A stretch of DNA of 64,000 nt from Torulaspora globosa. Its lineage: Eukaryota; Ascomycota; Saccharomycetes; Saccharomycetales; Saccharomycetaceae. The stretch covers positions 496,001-560,000 of the forward strand of contig NC_050727.1 in the NCBI RefSeq assembly GCF_014133895.1, given 5' to 3'. Shown here piece after piece: positions 1 to 8,831 of this stretch (position 1 is the first letter of the stretch; the number at the start of each line of letters is the position of its first letter). The notes under the pieces are model-generated. The model worked only from the letters and a program-made list of their open reading frames with translations. It was not told where the DNA came from and did not search any database. Made by a program: the position numbers and the translations under genes.

Positions 1-2298
1 GGTGTGAGAAGCCTTTTGATGAGGACCCAGAAACTGAGTCAACAATCCATTACTCTACTTTTGGAAGTTGTGTGCAGGTGGAATCTGAATCATTCTGAGG
101 CCTTAGAACCTTTATTCGAAATTAGATCGAAAGAAACGGCTAATTCCTCGGTTCTCTGGATGTTTTACCAGATTTGTGGGTCGTTAAATGTTCTACCAGC
201 TTCTGACTCTCGTTCGTCAGTCCTGCTGGAGAATTTGGCATATATTTACTGTCATGTGGATGATCGAACCACAATCAGTCGCTGTATCGCCAGTTGCTTC
301 AGAGGTATGCATTATATTGAACAAGACGGTCACTTACAAACGTACGTTACACAGCTTTACGAAAAGCCTTTCCTGGATTTTTTGACAAACCTTGTGGAGA
401 ATGAAGAAGACGTTGATGTCACGATGGAAAACTTTGTTTCCTATATTGAGAGCGCTCCCAACGATAACTTACGAGACTCGGCAATGATCAGCTTGCTCTC
501 CAGGCCATCCTTCTTAAAGAAATTATACTCTGGTATTCATGAATCACGCTTTGGCGAGTTAGAGTTCGAACCAACAGCATCTTTCTCAATTTTTGTTAGA
601 CTGCTCGAGATGTATTTACTAGTGTCGACGGACCATGAACTCCTTTCCGAATATTCGGGATTCACTGTTAAGGATCTCGTAGCCTTCACGACGAGTTTGA
701 AAGATTTTGTGTTTCATAACCTATGGCACATCGCAGCAGAGTCAAGACCCAAGATTGTAGAAGATACATTGCCGCTCTTACAAAAGTTGTACTTGAGAGA
801 TTCACGTCTGCATTTCTGCTCTAAGAATAAGGATCTAGACTACTGGAGCAGTAAAGATGTCGACTTTCTGCAAGTAAGTCCCTTTAAATATATTGAAGAC
901 TACGAGAGGCTTTACAGGGAATATGCTGACAAGAGAGACGAGTTACTAGCCGATAGTAATGAGCTTTCCACAGCAGATGAGGCCAGCGCGATAAAATTTC
1001 AAATATTAGCCCGCCTCAGCTCGATGTACAAGTCTTCAGTGTCCACAAGACAATTCAAGAAGCTGGAGATTTTAATCAAGACTCCTTTCTTCATTCCTTT
1101 TGAACAAAGAGTTGACCTTTTTTACCTGTTCATCGCCCTGGACAAACAGCGTCTTCATTTGGATGAGGATAGTGCTCTAATGGGTATGTTCATGCCATGG
1201 CATGTGAACGGAGCAATGGGACGGCAGTCGGCGACAATATCCAGGGAGAATATCCTTGACGACGCGTGCAATGCTTTCAATAGTATCGGAGAAAGGTTTA
1301 AAGCCAAATTGGCCGTCACATTTGTCAACGAATTTGGTCCAGAAGCTGGGGTGGATGGTGGCGGTATAACCAAAGAATTTTTGACCAGCGTTTCTGAGGA
1401 AGGTTTCAACAGCGAGAAGTATTCGTTGTTCCAGACCAACAGCCAACACGAGCTCTATCCTTCGACCGCTGTCGATGCGCAGCGTTTGAGATACTTGTGG
1501 TTTTTGGGCAAGATTCTAGGCAAATGCCTGTACGATCATGTGTTGATAGATGTCGCGTTTGCCGATTTCTTCCTGAAGAAGATGTTGAACCCTTCGTCAC
1601 AGTTTGCCTCTTCCTTTGATGACCTGCAAAGTCTGGACATTGTACTTTACTCCAACTTAGTCAAGCTTCTAACTATGACGCCTGAACAGATAGCCAGCTT
1701 AGATCTGGCCTTCGAAACTGATTCGCTGGACGGCAGAGGAACTGTTGTGCCGTTGATACCCGACGGAAACAATATCGCGGTCACCAAGGAGAACGTTCTC
1801 CTATACATCATAAAAGTAGCTGACTTCCGCCTCAACAAGAGTCTTTTTAGGCAAATCCAGAACTTCCACGGTGGCATGAGCATGATCATCGCCCCACACT
1901 GGATGGAAATGTTCAATTCAGTAGAGCTTCAGATGCTGATCTCCGGCGGAGGCAAAGACATTGACCTGGCGGATCTCAAAGCCAATACCGAATACGGCGG
2001 ATATCAGGAGACTGACAAGACTATCAACGATTTCTGGTCGATTTTGCAGGAATTAGAATCGCAGGAGAGGCTCAATTTCATCAAATTCGTCACTTCCGTT
2101 CCTCGGGCACCTTTACAGGGATTCAGATCTCTTGAGCCTCGATTTGGCATCAGAAACGCCGGAAGAGATCTCGAGAGGCTCCCGACGGCATCCACCTGCG
2201 TGAACCTCCTCAAATTGCCTGATTATCAAGATAAAGAACTGCTGCGACAGAAGCTACTCTACTCCATCAACTCGGGAGCGCGTTTCGACCTCTCGTAG
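1..2298 (+). CDS. HUL5: HECT-type E3 (E4) ubiquitin ligase Hul5, 5' end cut off by the window
   Basis: The frame is open from base 1, so only about 765 C-terminal residues are visible; the S. cerevisiae protein is 910 aa. The last ~350 residues form a HECT domain: the entry motif GVDGGGITKEF, the N-lobe text FLGKILGKCLYDH, and near the end the catalytic cysteine in PTASTCVNLLKLP (TGC at 2197-2199), which accepts ubiquitin from an E2 as a thioester. The family member Hul5 works with the proteasome and extends ubiquitin chains on stalled or misfolded substrates. The upstream helical part is poorly conserved, as usual in this family. In S. cerevisiae HUL5 (YGL141W) lies on chromosome VII, so its position beside EAR1 is a synteny break relative to the rest of the window. 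Identification rests on the HECT text and overall resemblance; other HECT ligases fit less well. Confidence 0.9.
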   Translation, partial: GVRSLLMRTQKLSQQSITLLLEVVCRWNLNHSEALEPLFEIRSKETANSSVLWMFYQICGSLNVLPASDSRSSVLLENLAYIYCHVDDRTTISRCIASCFRGMHYIEQDGHLQTYVTQLYEKPFLDFLTNLVENEEDVDVTMENFVSYIESAPNDNLRDSAMISLLSRPSFLKKLYSGIHESRFGELEFEPTASFSIFVRLLEMYLLVSTDHELLSEYSGFTVKDLVAFTTSLKDFVFHNLWHIAAESRPKIVEDTLPLLQKLYLRDSRLHFCSKNKDLDYWSSKDVDFLQVSPFKYIEDYERLYREYADKRDELLADSNELSTADEASAIKFQILARLSSMYKSSVSTRQFKKLEILIKTPFFIPFEQRVDLFYLFIALDKQRLHLDEDSALMGMFMPWHVNGAMGRQSATISRENILDDACNAFNSIGERFKAKLAVTFVNEFGPEAGVDGGGITKEFLTSVSEEGFNSEKYSLFQTNSQHELYPSTAVDAQRLRYLWFLGKILGKCLYDHVLIDVAFADFFLKKMLNPSSQFASSFDDLQSLDIVLYSNLVKLLTMTPEQIASLDLAFETDSLDGRGTVVPLIPDGNNIAVTKENVLLYIIKVADFRLNKSLFRQIQNFHGGMSMIIAPHWMEMFNSVELQMLISGGGKDIDLADLKANTEYGGYQETDKTINDFWSILQELESQERLNFIKFVTSVPRAPLQGFRSLEPRFGIRNAGRDLERLPTASTCVNLLKLPDYQDKELLRQKLLYSINSGARFDLS

Positions 2299-2646
2299 CG
2301 GGATTCGGCCATTATATACGCCGTCAAATAGACTGGATATAATGCTGGCATCAGCCAGCTAATTGAGGGCATTGGATCTAAGTCTTGGTTTTCACGTGAA
2401 AGTGTTGATAGTAGTGATAAGTCCTTGATCGGTACCACCGAGAAGCTTGAATAGGAGACAAAGAACGCCGTTGTTACACCAAGAGTGAATCTTCAAGAAG
2501 GAGATTTCGGGACGTTGGAAGCTCTTTGCTTGGTGCCGTTTGTAGTTAATCTATTTTGGTTACATTTGAGACACTACTTCGAGAGATTTGAAGTGGTTTG
2601 GGGAGGTGCGCCACAGGTATTACTGCAGACATTTTGATAGAACAGG
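2299..2646. other. HUL5-EAR1 intergenic region
   Basis: This 348-bp gap separates two genes on the same strand and should hold the HUL5 3' end and the EAR1 promoter. A palindromic CACGTG lies at 2393-2398. No other gene-like signal was seen. Confidence 0.6.
2393..2398. promoter_or_regulatory. CACGTG E-box upstream of EAR1
   Basis: Perfect CACGTG palindrome, 249 bp upstream of the EAR1 ATG, embedded in TTTTCACGTGAA. In yeasts this core is bound by basic helix-loop-helix factors such as Cbf1 and Pho4. Occupancy here is inference. Confidence 0.35.
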
Positions 2647-4293
2647 ATGAGTAACGATGGTATGGCGGCAGTAATGATTCTGATGCTGGCAGCGGCTCGA
2701 CAGACACTTGGATACGTTATTCCGAGGGGCATGATTGCGATAAATGAGGAGACGGGGGCCGTCTACAGTGTAAAAGATGATAATGATCCGTTCAATAAGT
2801 ATCCCGAAGGCTATGGGGAAGATGAACTCGACATGGATATCATGCTATTCTCTTTGATTACGATGGTTCTGATGTACGTCTTTGTGTGTTTCCTTTACAT
2901 CTTCATCAAATACATTGTGAACAAACTGATGAGAGACAACAGTAGCATCTCACTTCTCAACGATGGTGATACGAACCGAAGGCTGCGTAGAACAACGGAG
3001 CAGCTGAATGCTAGATGGCCTAGCGCTTTGGATAATGAGGAGTACGTTAAGGATAAACTAGCGAAGCTCTCCCCAGAAGAGCAATTTTACTACAAGCAGG
3101 GCGAAGAGTACATCAGGCAGAATCCTCCTCTGATTATTCCGCACGCTTCGTCCTCCGATGAGCAGGTGGAGGATCCCATCGTAAACGAGTCAACGAGACA
3201 GTTCATCAACGAGGAAGGCGCTTACGCATGGGAATTTCAACCGGACTCTAACCTACCCAACGATACGGTGATTGTGGAAAACAAGACGGAGGTAACATTT
3301 TTGAATTATAACTATGAAGCATCTGTGATGACAAATTTGCCCATTCCTAGAATCAATAGGGTTTATTATTGTGAGTTCAAGATTTTCGAGCTAAGAGGCA
3401 ATAGTGGCACTACCTCTAGCGGCTCGCATCACTTAGAGGATGACGAAACGATTTCCTTTGGGCTTTCTACATGTCCTTATCCGTATTTCAGACTGCCGGG
3501 AAAGCATCACCATTCCATTGCGTACGATTCAAACGGTTCTCGTAGATTCAATGATTCATTTGCCCTGGATCCAGCTCTTCGTACGCTGTTTCCAAGACTC
3601 GAAAAAGGTGACGTAGTTGGTATAGGATATCGTTCCAATAGCGGGACCGTTTTCTTTACGAGAAATGGTAAAAAACTGAAGGAGGACTCCGTTGGAGGTC
3701 ACATCAAGGGTTGGAAGTTCAAGTATCTTTACCCAATAATTGGTGCTAATGTTCCTTGCAAAATTCACGTAAATTTTGGAACATACGGATTTGTATACAT
3801 CGAGGCAAACGTCAAGAAATGGGGTTACGCTAAAACCAGTGGTATGAAGTTGCCTCCACCATCCTATGAAGAGTATGGCCAGGACACCCTTTTAGAAAGC
3901 GGTTGCGAGGAAGATTTAACCGATAACGAATCCACCTCCTCTATTAATGGAGATATAGTAGACAGCCAGGGCGAATTGCTACCGCCTCCGCCGGGGTTCG
4001 AGTATAGCACGTCGCCTATCGATTCGACGAACGCTATGGAGGAAGCCATAAATCTGAACTCTTTGCCAGCGGAGCCACCGAGCTATTCCGATGATGAAAT
4101 ATCGTCACGAATAAAATCAGATGCACCAAGGATTGGTAGTAGCTCATCTCAACTAGTTGAAGAAGGAGATTCAAATGATCAAAATGGTTATGTCCATGAC
4201 GAGGAAGAAGATGACGAAATGAACATCGAGGAAAGCGGGCATTCCAGAAAAACTAACGGGAACACTTTGTCAAATCAATTTATCCAGGACTAA
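2647..4293 (+). CDS. EAR1: SPRY-domain PY-motif adaptor of Rsp5 (Ear1/Ssh4 type)
   Basis: 548 aa, close to S. cerevisiae Ear1 (550 aa). A hydrophobic N-terminus is followed by one strong membrane segment at about residues 60-88 ([19 protein letters not shown]). A SPRY domain follows at roughly 205-375, containing text such as [11 protein letters not shown] and [21 protein letters not shown]. The C-terminal tail is acidic and carries two PPSY motifs (around residues 404 and 477), which bind WW domains of the ubiquitin ligase Rsp5. The family recruits Rsp5 to membrane cargo at endosomes and the vacuole for sorting into multivesicular bodies. S. cerevisiae has two copies, EAR1 (YMR171C) and SSH4 (YKL124W); this is probably the single pre-duplication gene. 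I use the EAR1 name because of the chromosome XIII neighbours. The start is the first in-frame ATG. Confidence 0.9.
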   Translation: MSNDGMAAVMILMLAAARQTLGYVIPRGMIAINEETGAVYSVKDDNDPFNKYPEGYGEDELDMDIMLFSLITMVLMYVFVCFLYIFIKYIVNKLMRDNSSISLLNDGDTNRRLRRTTEQLNARWPSALDNEEYVKDKLAKLSPEEQFYYKQGEEYIRQNPPLIIPHASSSDEQVEDPIVNESTRQFINEEGAYAWEFQPDSNLPNDTVIVENKTEVTFLNYNYEASVMTNLPIPRINRVYYCEFKIFELRGNSGTTSSGSHHLEDDETISFGLSTCPYPYFRLPGKHHHSIAYDSNGSRRFNDSFALDPALRTLFPRLEKGDVVGIGYRSNSGTVFFTRNGKKLKEDSVGGHIKGWKFKYLYPIIGANVPCKIHVNFGTYGFVYIEANVKKWGYAKTSGMKLPPPSYEEYGQDTLLESGCEEDLTDNESTSSINGDIVDSQGELLPPPPGFEYSTSPIDSTNAMEEAINLNSLPAEPPSYSDDEISSRIKSDAPRIGSSSSQLVEEGDSNDQNGYVHDEEEDDEMNIEESGHSRKTNGNTLSNQFIQD

Positions 4294-4538
4294 GGCTAGG
4301 CTAGCAGTGACAGGAGGCGCTGCTTTATGTGCATTTTTTTTGTTCTCATTCTCGGACATTATTATTATATATAGCTCAGTTGGCTAACTAAGTAATGGTC
4401 TAAGATAATGTTTCATGCAACTGGCGGTGGGTAAAGCTTTCCGCGACCGCGCGGTAGGTATATGGGATTGGTTCATCGAATTTACCTCTGATGGTGAAAG
4501 TGATGAAAAACAACACATTCGATGGACAGATCCTGCTT

Positions 4539-6038
4539 TTACAGCCATCTATGATCATCCGTTAATTCTTGTGTGTTCTTGAAGAAATCGGGCATATTCG
4601 GTATGTGTGAGTCATGAGATAGAGATAGAAGAGTAGCAGAGTTTTCCGCCTGATTTTGGTTTAATGAATTAGCGTTATTATTATCACTCAGGCGATTCTT
4701 CTCATCTATTGCAGACGTATCTCTGTTCAGAGCCAAAATATCGTTCGCTGCATCATACTGATCAAAAAAAGTCTGTGGATGTTCGTGCAGTGCCAGTGAT
4801 TGTTGTCCGGCCATAGATGGATTATGGAGATGTGTTGGGGGAGGTGGCAAAATCTGATTCGCACTGTTATAATCTAGGATTAGTGAATTCATGAATTTCA
4901 AAGAGCTTTCAGAACCCTTCAATGCGTGAGGCATGTTTGAACCTCCAACAAATGCATCGTTTACTTGTCTACCTTCAGAAAAGTCTTCGCAGATAGACCA
5001 CTGATTGCCGTTGCCCTCTTCCGAGTTATCTAGGAAAAAGACAGCAAAATTTGGTGGTCTCGAAACTGCGAGTTTCAATTCTGCAAAACTCTCGGACTGG
5101 TTGCAGTCTTTATCCGTATCATTGCTCTCATTATGATCATGATTTTCGTCACTCTCTCGTCGAGTGCCACCCTCTGTTATATCGCCCGTTTCTAGAGTGA
5201 GAGAACAGTTCACGACAGAACCGAGGGAGAAAAAGATCCTGAATAGTATCTTTGTGTTGTTGGCCATCGCACTGAAAAAATAGTTGATTTCAAAGTTTTT
5301 CTTCGATATGAGTACCATCAAATCAGTAGCGTTGGACATAATATGATTGATAGAAATCGGGGACAGGTTTGACAGATCTCTTATCAGTGGCAGGTTCTCT
5401 CTCCGCAATGCTCCACTTTTCATCCTATTCCAGCTACCTACGGTGATCGAGCAGACATCAATGAAGTAATAGTTGTTGTTGATGTTTACGGGTATTCTGT
5501 CGAAGTACGTTGCGCAATCATGCGAGTCGTCACGCATCATAGGGGCAGCTCCAGAGTCTGTGCTGTTGTCCGCCCCGCTCTTGTGCTGCCCGCCACTCTT
5601 TCTCAGTTTCGCTCTTCGATTCTGGAACCATATACGAACATTCTTTTCTGGTAACCCAGTTAATTCAGAAATCTTCTTCCTGCGTTGTGTAGTTGGATTA
5701 GGATTCACTTCAAATTCTTGCTTCAAAATATCCAGCGTTTCTCCGGTCGCTCTAGTTCTCTTCGGTTTCGACACTTTCTTACTATCAACAGTGGAGCTCT
5801 GGCTAGCGATCTCCCCTCGGCTCCTCTCCTCATTGGTCGAGCCGCCCTCATACGATTCGCCCGATACAACACCTTCATGTGCCATACTCTCACCACCGCT
5901 CACGGTTGCCGTTCCAGAACCCTGCGACTCTGTGTCCTTGTTTCCTTGATGTTCTTGTTTGCCAGGAGATAGGAAGTTGAACTCGTCGGCACCGAAACGC
6001 GAAGCAAAGCTGTCAGCGTACTGATGGAACTCACTCAT
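4539..6038 (-). CDS. PHO2: Homeodomain transcription factor Pho2 (Bas2/Grf10)
   Basis: 499 aa (559 in S. cerevisiae). A homeodomain lies at about residues 91-149, with the recognition-helix signature VRIWFQNRRAKLRK. Pho2 binds AT-rich DNA and acts with Pho4 on phosphate-starvation genes, with Bas1 on adenine genes, and with Swi5 on HO. The N-terminal 90 residues are rich in Ser, Gly and Glu; the C-terminal half is poorly conserved and Asn-rich, as in other Pho2 proteins. The gene is convergent with EAR1 (245-bp gap) and divergent from the aldehyde dehydrogenase gene. In S. cerevisiae PHO2 is YDL106C, the first of the chromosome IV series seen in this window. ATG at 6038-6036. Confidence 0.92.
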   Translation of the reverse strand: MSEFHQYADSFASRFGADEFNFLSPGKQEHQGNKDTESQGSGTATVSGGESMAHEGVVSGESYEGGSTNEERSRGEIASQSSTVDSKKVSKPKRTRATGETLDILKQEFEVNPNPTTQRRKKISELTGLPEKNVRIWFQNRRAKLRKSGGQHKSGADNSTDSGAAPMMRDDSHDCATYFDRIPVNINNNYYFIDVCSITVGSWNRMKSGALRRENLPLIRDLSNLSPISINHIMSNATDLMVLISKKNFEINYFFSAMANNTKILFRIFFSLGSVVNCSLTLETGDITEGGTRRESDENHDHNESNDTDKDCNQSESFAELKLAVSRPPNFAVFFLDNSEEGNGNQWSICEDFSEGRQVNDAFVGGSNMPHALKGSESSLKFMNSLILDYNSANQILPPPPTHLHNPSMAGQQSLALHEHPQTFFDQYDAANDILALNRDTSAIDEKNRLSDNNNANSLNQNQAENSATLLSLSHDSHIPNMPDFFKNTQELTDDHRWL

Positions 6039-6981
6039 TTTGGTTGATAAATTGAAATCCAGCAGCTGGATTAGCTAAGGGATTAATCACTCCGGATTAT
6101 CACACTTGATGAGTAGATGTAGTGTCTTCACATTCATACTTGCAATAAGTTCGACCTAGCGCGTTCGTCCAAATTGACCAACTATCGACTCAGTATATAA
6201 AAGGCCTAAAAGACGCCTATACCGTCTTCTTTGGGATCTCATATTCGTGTCTGTCATGGCGTAGGCTGTTTGGAATGTCTGTAGCGACTTTCAGCGACTT
6301 CGGACGCCGCCTGGGGGCCAGAAACGCCGATCGAAACTTGCCAGCTCGTCAGCCCAACATGCAAGGTCTGCCCTTCTTACAGATGCGCTCCTGCGCCGTC
6401 AGCACCGGCGGAAGCAACGTAGCACCATGTTATGCTGCAGCGACATGGTTCCCTTTTGCCTGGAAGAGCCGAAACCGAAAATACTCTAGTAACAGCAGTG
6501 TGGTCTGCGAGTGGAAGACTGGAGGTGCAGTCTAAGCATCCTGAGCTTAAGAGCCAGTTTGAGATATCATCAGGTTGCCATTGGTGAATGGTCGAACTTC
6601 GTGTTTGGTAGCGCCGCGCATGCTAGTAAAAACCGACAAACGGTGAATATGTTGGTTCAGAGCTTGCCACATCGTGTAAGAGCTGCCAGGGTTGAGTTCA
6701 CTTGCAGTGTCTTAAGCCTCGGTCACTGTTTGGGAATCTGTTTCAGTATGAGCAACGCACCTTGAAGAAACTCGCTGCTCTTGGCGAGTCATCTAGCTAG
6801 TCGCATCTCGCTTTCACCGGTCTGAAGAGTATCGGAGTGCTTTCATTTCTCTCGAGCAAGATCGCTAACGTCAAGGGCTCGACTCCCTGACTTTATTGCA
6901 CCCCCTACCTTGTCAGCAGCTTCTGGACAAGAGTTTACACAGACCAAGAGAGCACAGTGCAAGCGACTAGAAAGCCAGAAG
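6039..6981. other. PHO2-ALD divergent intergenic region (943 bp)
   Basis: This long promoter region serves two divergent genes. It contains a consensus TATA element (TATATAAAAG, from 6194) reading toward the ALD side and a CCCCT stress-element core at 6902-6906, 76 bp before the ALD ATG. An ATG-started 86-codon frame at 6275-6535 has no recognisable protein features and is not called as a gene. The 6290-6720 stretch is richer in G+C than most of the other gaps. Confidence 0.5.
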
Positions 6982-8496
6982 ATGAGCATGTTTGAGACAA
7001 TTACTATCCCGCAAGTCGGGTTCACTTACAGCTTGCCCATTGGCCTCTTTATCAACAACAAGTACGTCGCTTCGAAGGATGGTAAGAAGATAGATACGGT
7101 CAATCCAAGTACCGGTGAGAAGATCACATCATTTTACGCTGCCAGTGAGGAGGATGTGGACGATGCGGTTAAAGCTGCTCGTGAAGCTTATGAGAACGTT
7201 TGGTCGATGATGGCGGCCGAGGAGAGAGGACTCTTGTTGTATAAGTTGGCCGACCTAATCGAACGTGACAAGTATAAGCTTGCTGCATTGGAGACACTCG
7301 ATTCGGGGAAGCCATATCATTCGAACGCCGTCAACGATTTGCAGCAGATTATTCAGCTTACTCGCTACTTTGCTGGATCAGCAGACAAGTACACCAAGGG
7401 TGAGACCATTCCACTGAATCATGATAAGTACGCAATGACTTTCAAGGTTCCTTACGGTGTGGTAGGCCAGGTGATACCATGGAATTATCCTCTTGCTATG
7501 GCAAGTTGGAAGATTCAGGGCTGTCTTGCCGCTGGTAACACGATCGTCATCAAGCCCGCAGAAAACACTTCGATATCTTTACTTTATATGGCCCAGCTGT
7601 TTGTGGAAGCAGGCTTCCCACCTGGAGTGTTGAACGTCGTCCCCGGCCTTGGAGCTACTGCTGGCACTGCGCTGGCTGCTCATCCTGACGTCAACAAGAT
7701 AGCCTTTACTGGAAGTACTCAGGTTGGCCAAAAGATAATGGAATTGGCGGGCAAATCAAATCTGAAGGCAGTCACCTTGGAGTGCGGTGGAAAGTCACCT
7801 GCTGTTGTTTTCGCAGACGCTGCGTTGGATAATGCAGTGGAATGGATCGCTAATGGCATTTATTACAATTCTGGCCAAAACTGCACTGCAAACTCGCGGG
7901 TATATATCCAAGAGAGAGTTTATGATGAGTTCATATCCAAGTTCAGGGTTTTTGTGCGGAAAATGTGGACCTTTGGAGAGAAGTTAGATCCCTTTGACGA
8001 GAAATGCACCGTCGGACCTGTCATCTCAGAAACTCAGTATTTGAGAATCTTGTCATATCTTGAGCATGGTCAGAATGAGGAGAGACTCAAAATGGAGACG
8101 GTGGGAGATTTTCAAAAGGACTCAAGGGGATATTTCCTCCCCCCACTATATTTCCTTGATGTGCCACAGTCTTCGAAGTTGAACCAAGAAGAAATCTTTG
8201 GACCAGTGGCTGTTTTCTCAAAGTTCAAGGATTACGAAGAAGCCATCAAACTGGCCAACGATACAATGTACGGTTTGGCGGCCGCGGTTTTCTCTGAGAA
8301 TGTGAGGACAGTAAACCAGTTCGTCCGCGACATTAAAGCAGGGACTGTTTGGGTCAATTCCTCGAATGATGAAGAGATATCAGTGCCTTTTGGCGGCTTT
8401 AAAATGAGCGGGATAGGTCGTGAACTGGGCCAGAGCGGAGTGGATTCTTATGCGCAGCTAAAAGCTGCCCATATCAATCTATCCAACTACACATGA
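6982..8496 (+). CDS. NAD(P)+-dependent aldehyde dehydrogenase, Ald2/Ald3 type
   Basis: 504 aa; the S. cerevisiae cytosolic enzymes Ald2 and Ald3 are 506 aa. The protein has the full ALDH fold: an N-terminal segment with PLGLFINN-like text, NAD-binding motif IPWNYPLAMASWKIQGCL, FTGSTQVGQKI, catalytic glutamate in VTLECGGKSP and catalytic cysteine in NSGQNCTANSR, and the C-terminal EEIFGPV and PFGGFKMSGIGRELG motifs. It oxidises aldehydes to acids; Ald2/Ald3 act on 3-aminopropanal in pantothenate (beta-alanine) synthesis and are stress-induced. No mitochondrial presequence is visible. S. cerevisiae has a tandem pair here (YMR170C, YMR169C); this genome has one copy. The open frame extends upstream to a TTG, but the first ATG is 6982, followed by a second two codons later. 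Confidence 0.92.
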   Translation: MSMFETITIPQVGFTYSLPIGLFINNKYVASKDGKKIDTVNPSTGEKITSFYAASEEDVDDAVKAAREAYENVWSMMAAEERGLLLYKLADLIERDKYKLAALETLDSGKPYHSNAVNDLQQIIQLTRYFAGSADKYTKGETIPLNHDKYAMTFKVPYGVVGQVIPWNYPLAMASWKIQGCLAAGNTIVIKPAENTSISLLYMAQLFVEAGFPPGVLNVVPGLGATAGTALAAHPDVNKIAFTGSTQVGQKIMELAGKSNLKAVTLECGGKSPAVVFADAALDNAVEWIANGIYYNSGQNCTANSRVYIQERVYDEFISKFRVFVRKMWTFGEKLDPFDEKCTVGPVISETQYLRILSYLEHGQNEERLKMETVGDFQKDSRGYFLPPLYFLDVPQSSKLNQEEIFGPVAVFSKFKDYEEAIKLANDTMYGLAAAVFSENVRTVNQFVRDIKAGTVWVNSSNDEEISVPFGGFKMSGIGRELGQSGVDSYAQLKAAHINLSNYT

Positions 8497-8831
8497 GCCT
8501 CTCAATGAGTCGTCGGCTGTGCAGACACGGTGTACTAGTATATAGCAGTATCTTGTCGAATGGTAGCCACATAGCAGGCTGGCCTGCTTGCTATTCTCTG
8601 GTTCAGTTGTGCCACGATAACTGACTGATTTACATGGTCGCAAGTTTTGCAGCTTGCCCATCACCACTTTTTCGTTACTGATAAATGGTGCATTGTAGAA
8701 GATTCGAAGTAGCAACCGTTGCGGTTGTTCCCGGAATTGGCAGTATAATCGCTTGTCTCTCAAGACCGTCGCTTGCAGTAATACTGTCTTACACCAACAA
8801 CAACAGCTTCGGTTAGCATCAAATATGACAA
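8497..8831. other. ALD-CEP3 intergenic region
   Basis: A 335-bp gap between two plus-strand genes, taken to be the ALD 3' region and CEP3 promoter. An upstream ATG at 8825 opens a 12-codon frame (8825-8860) that overlaps the CEP3 start out of frame. Nothing else was recognised. Confidence 0.5.

Noticed and set aside
4370..4445. A-box-like string TAGCTCAGTTGG between EAR1 and PHO2, suggesting a tRNA
   Set aside because: No B box at the right distance, no anticodon arm and no acceptor pairing. It is an isolated match in the convergent 3' region.
4441..4454. GC-rich imperfect palindrome CCGCGACCGCGCGG
   Set aside because: Only a five-base stem, single occurrence, no known site in this setting; it may simply be part of a 3' UTR.
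6511..6765. 84-codon frame upstream of the aldehyde dehydrogenase gene
   Set aside because: Begins at GTG, no recognisable protein text, and it overlaps another chance frame.
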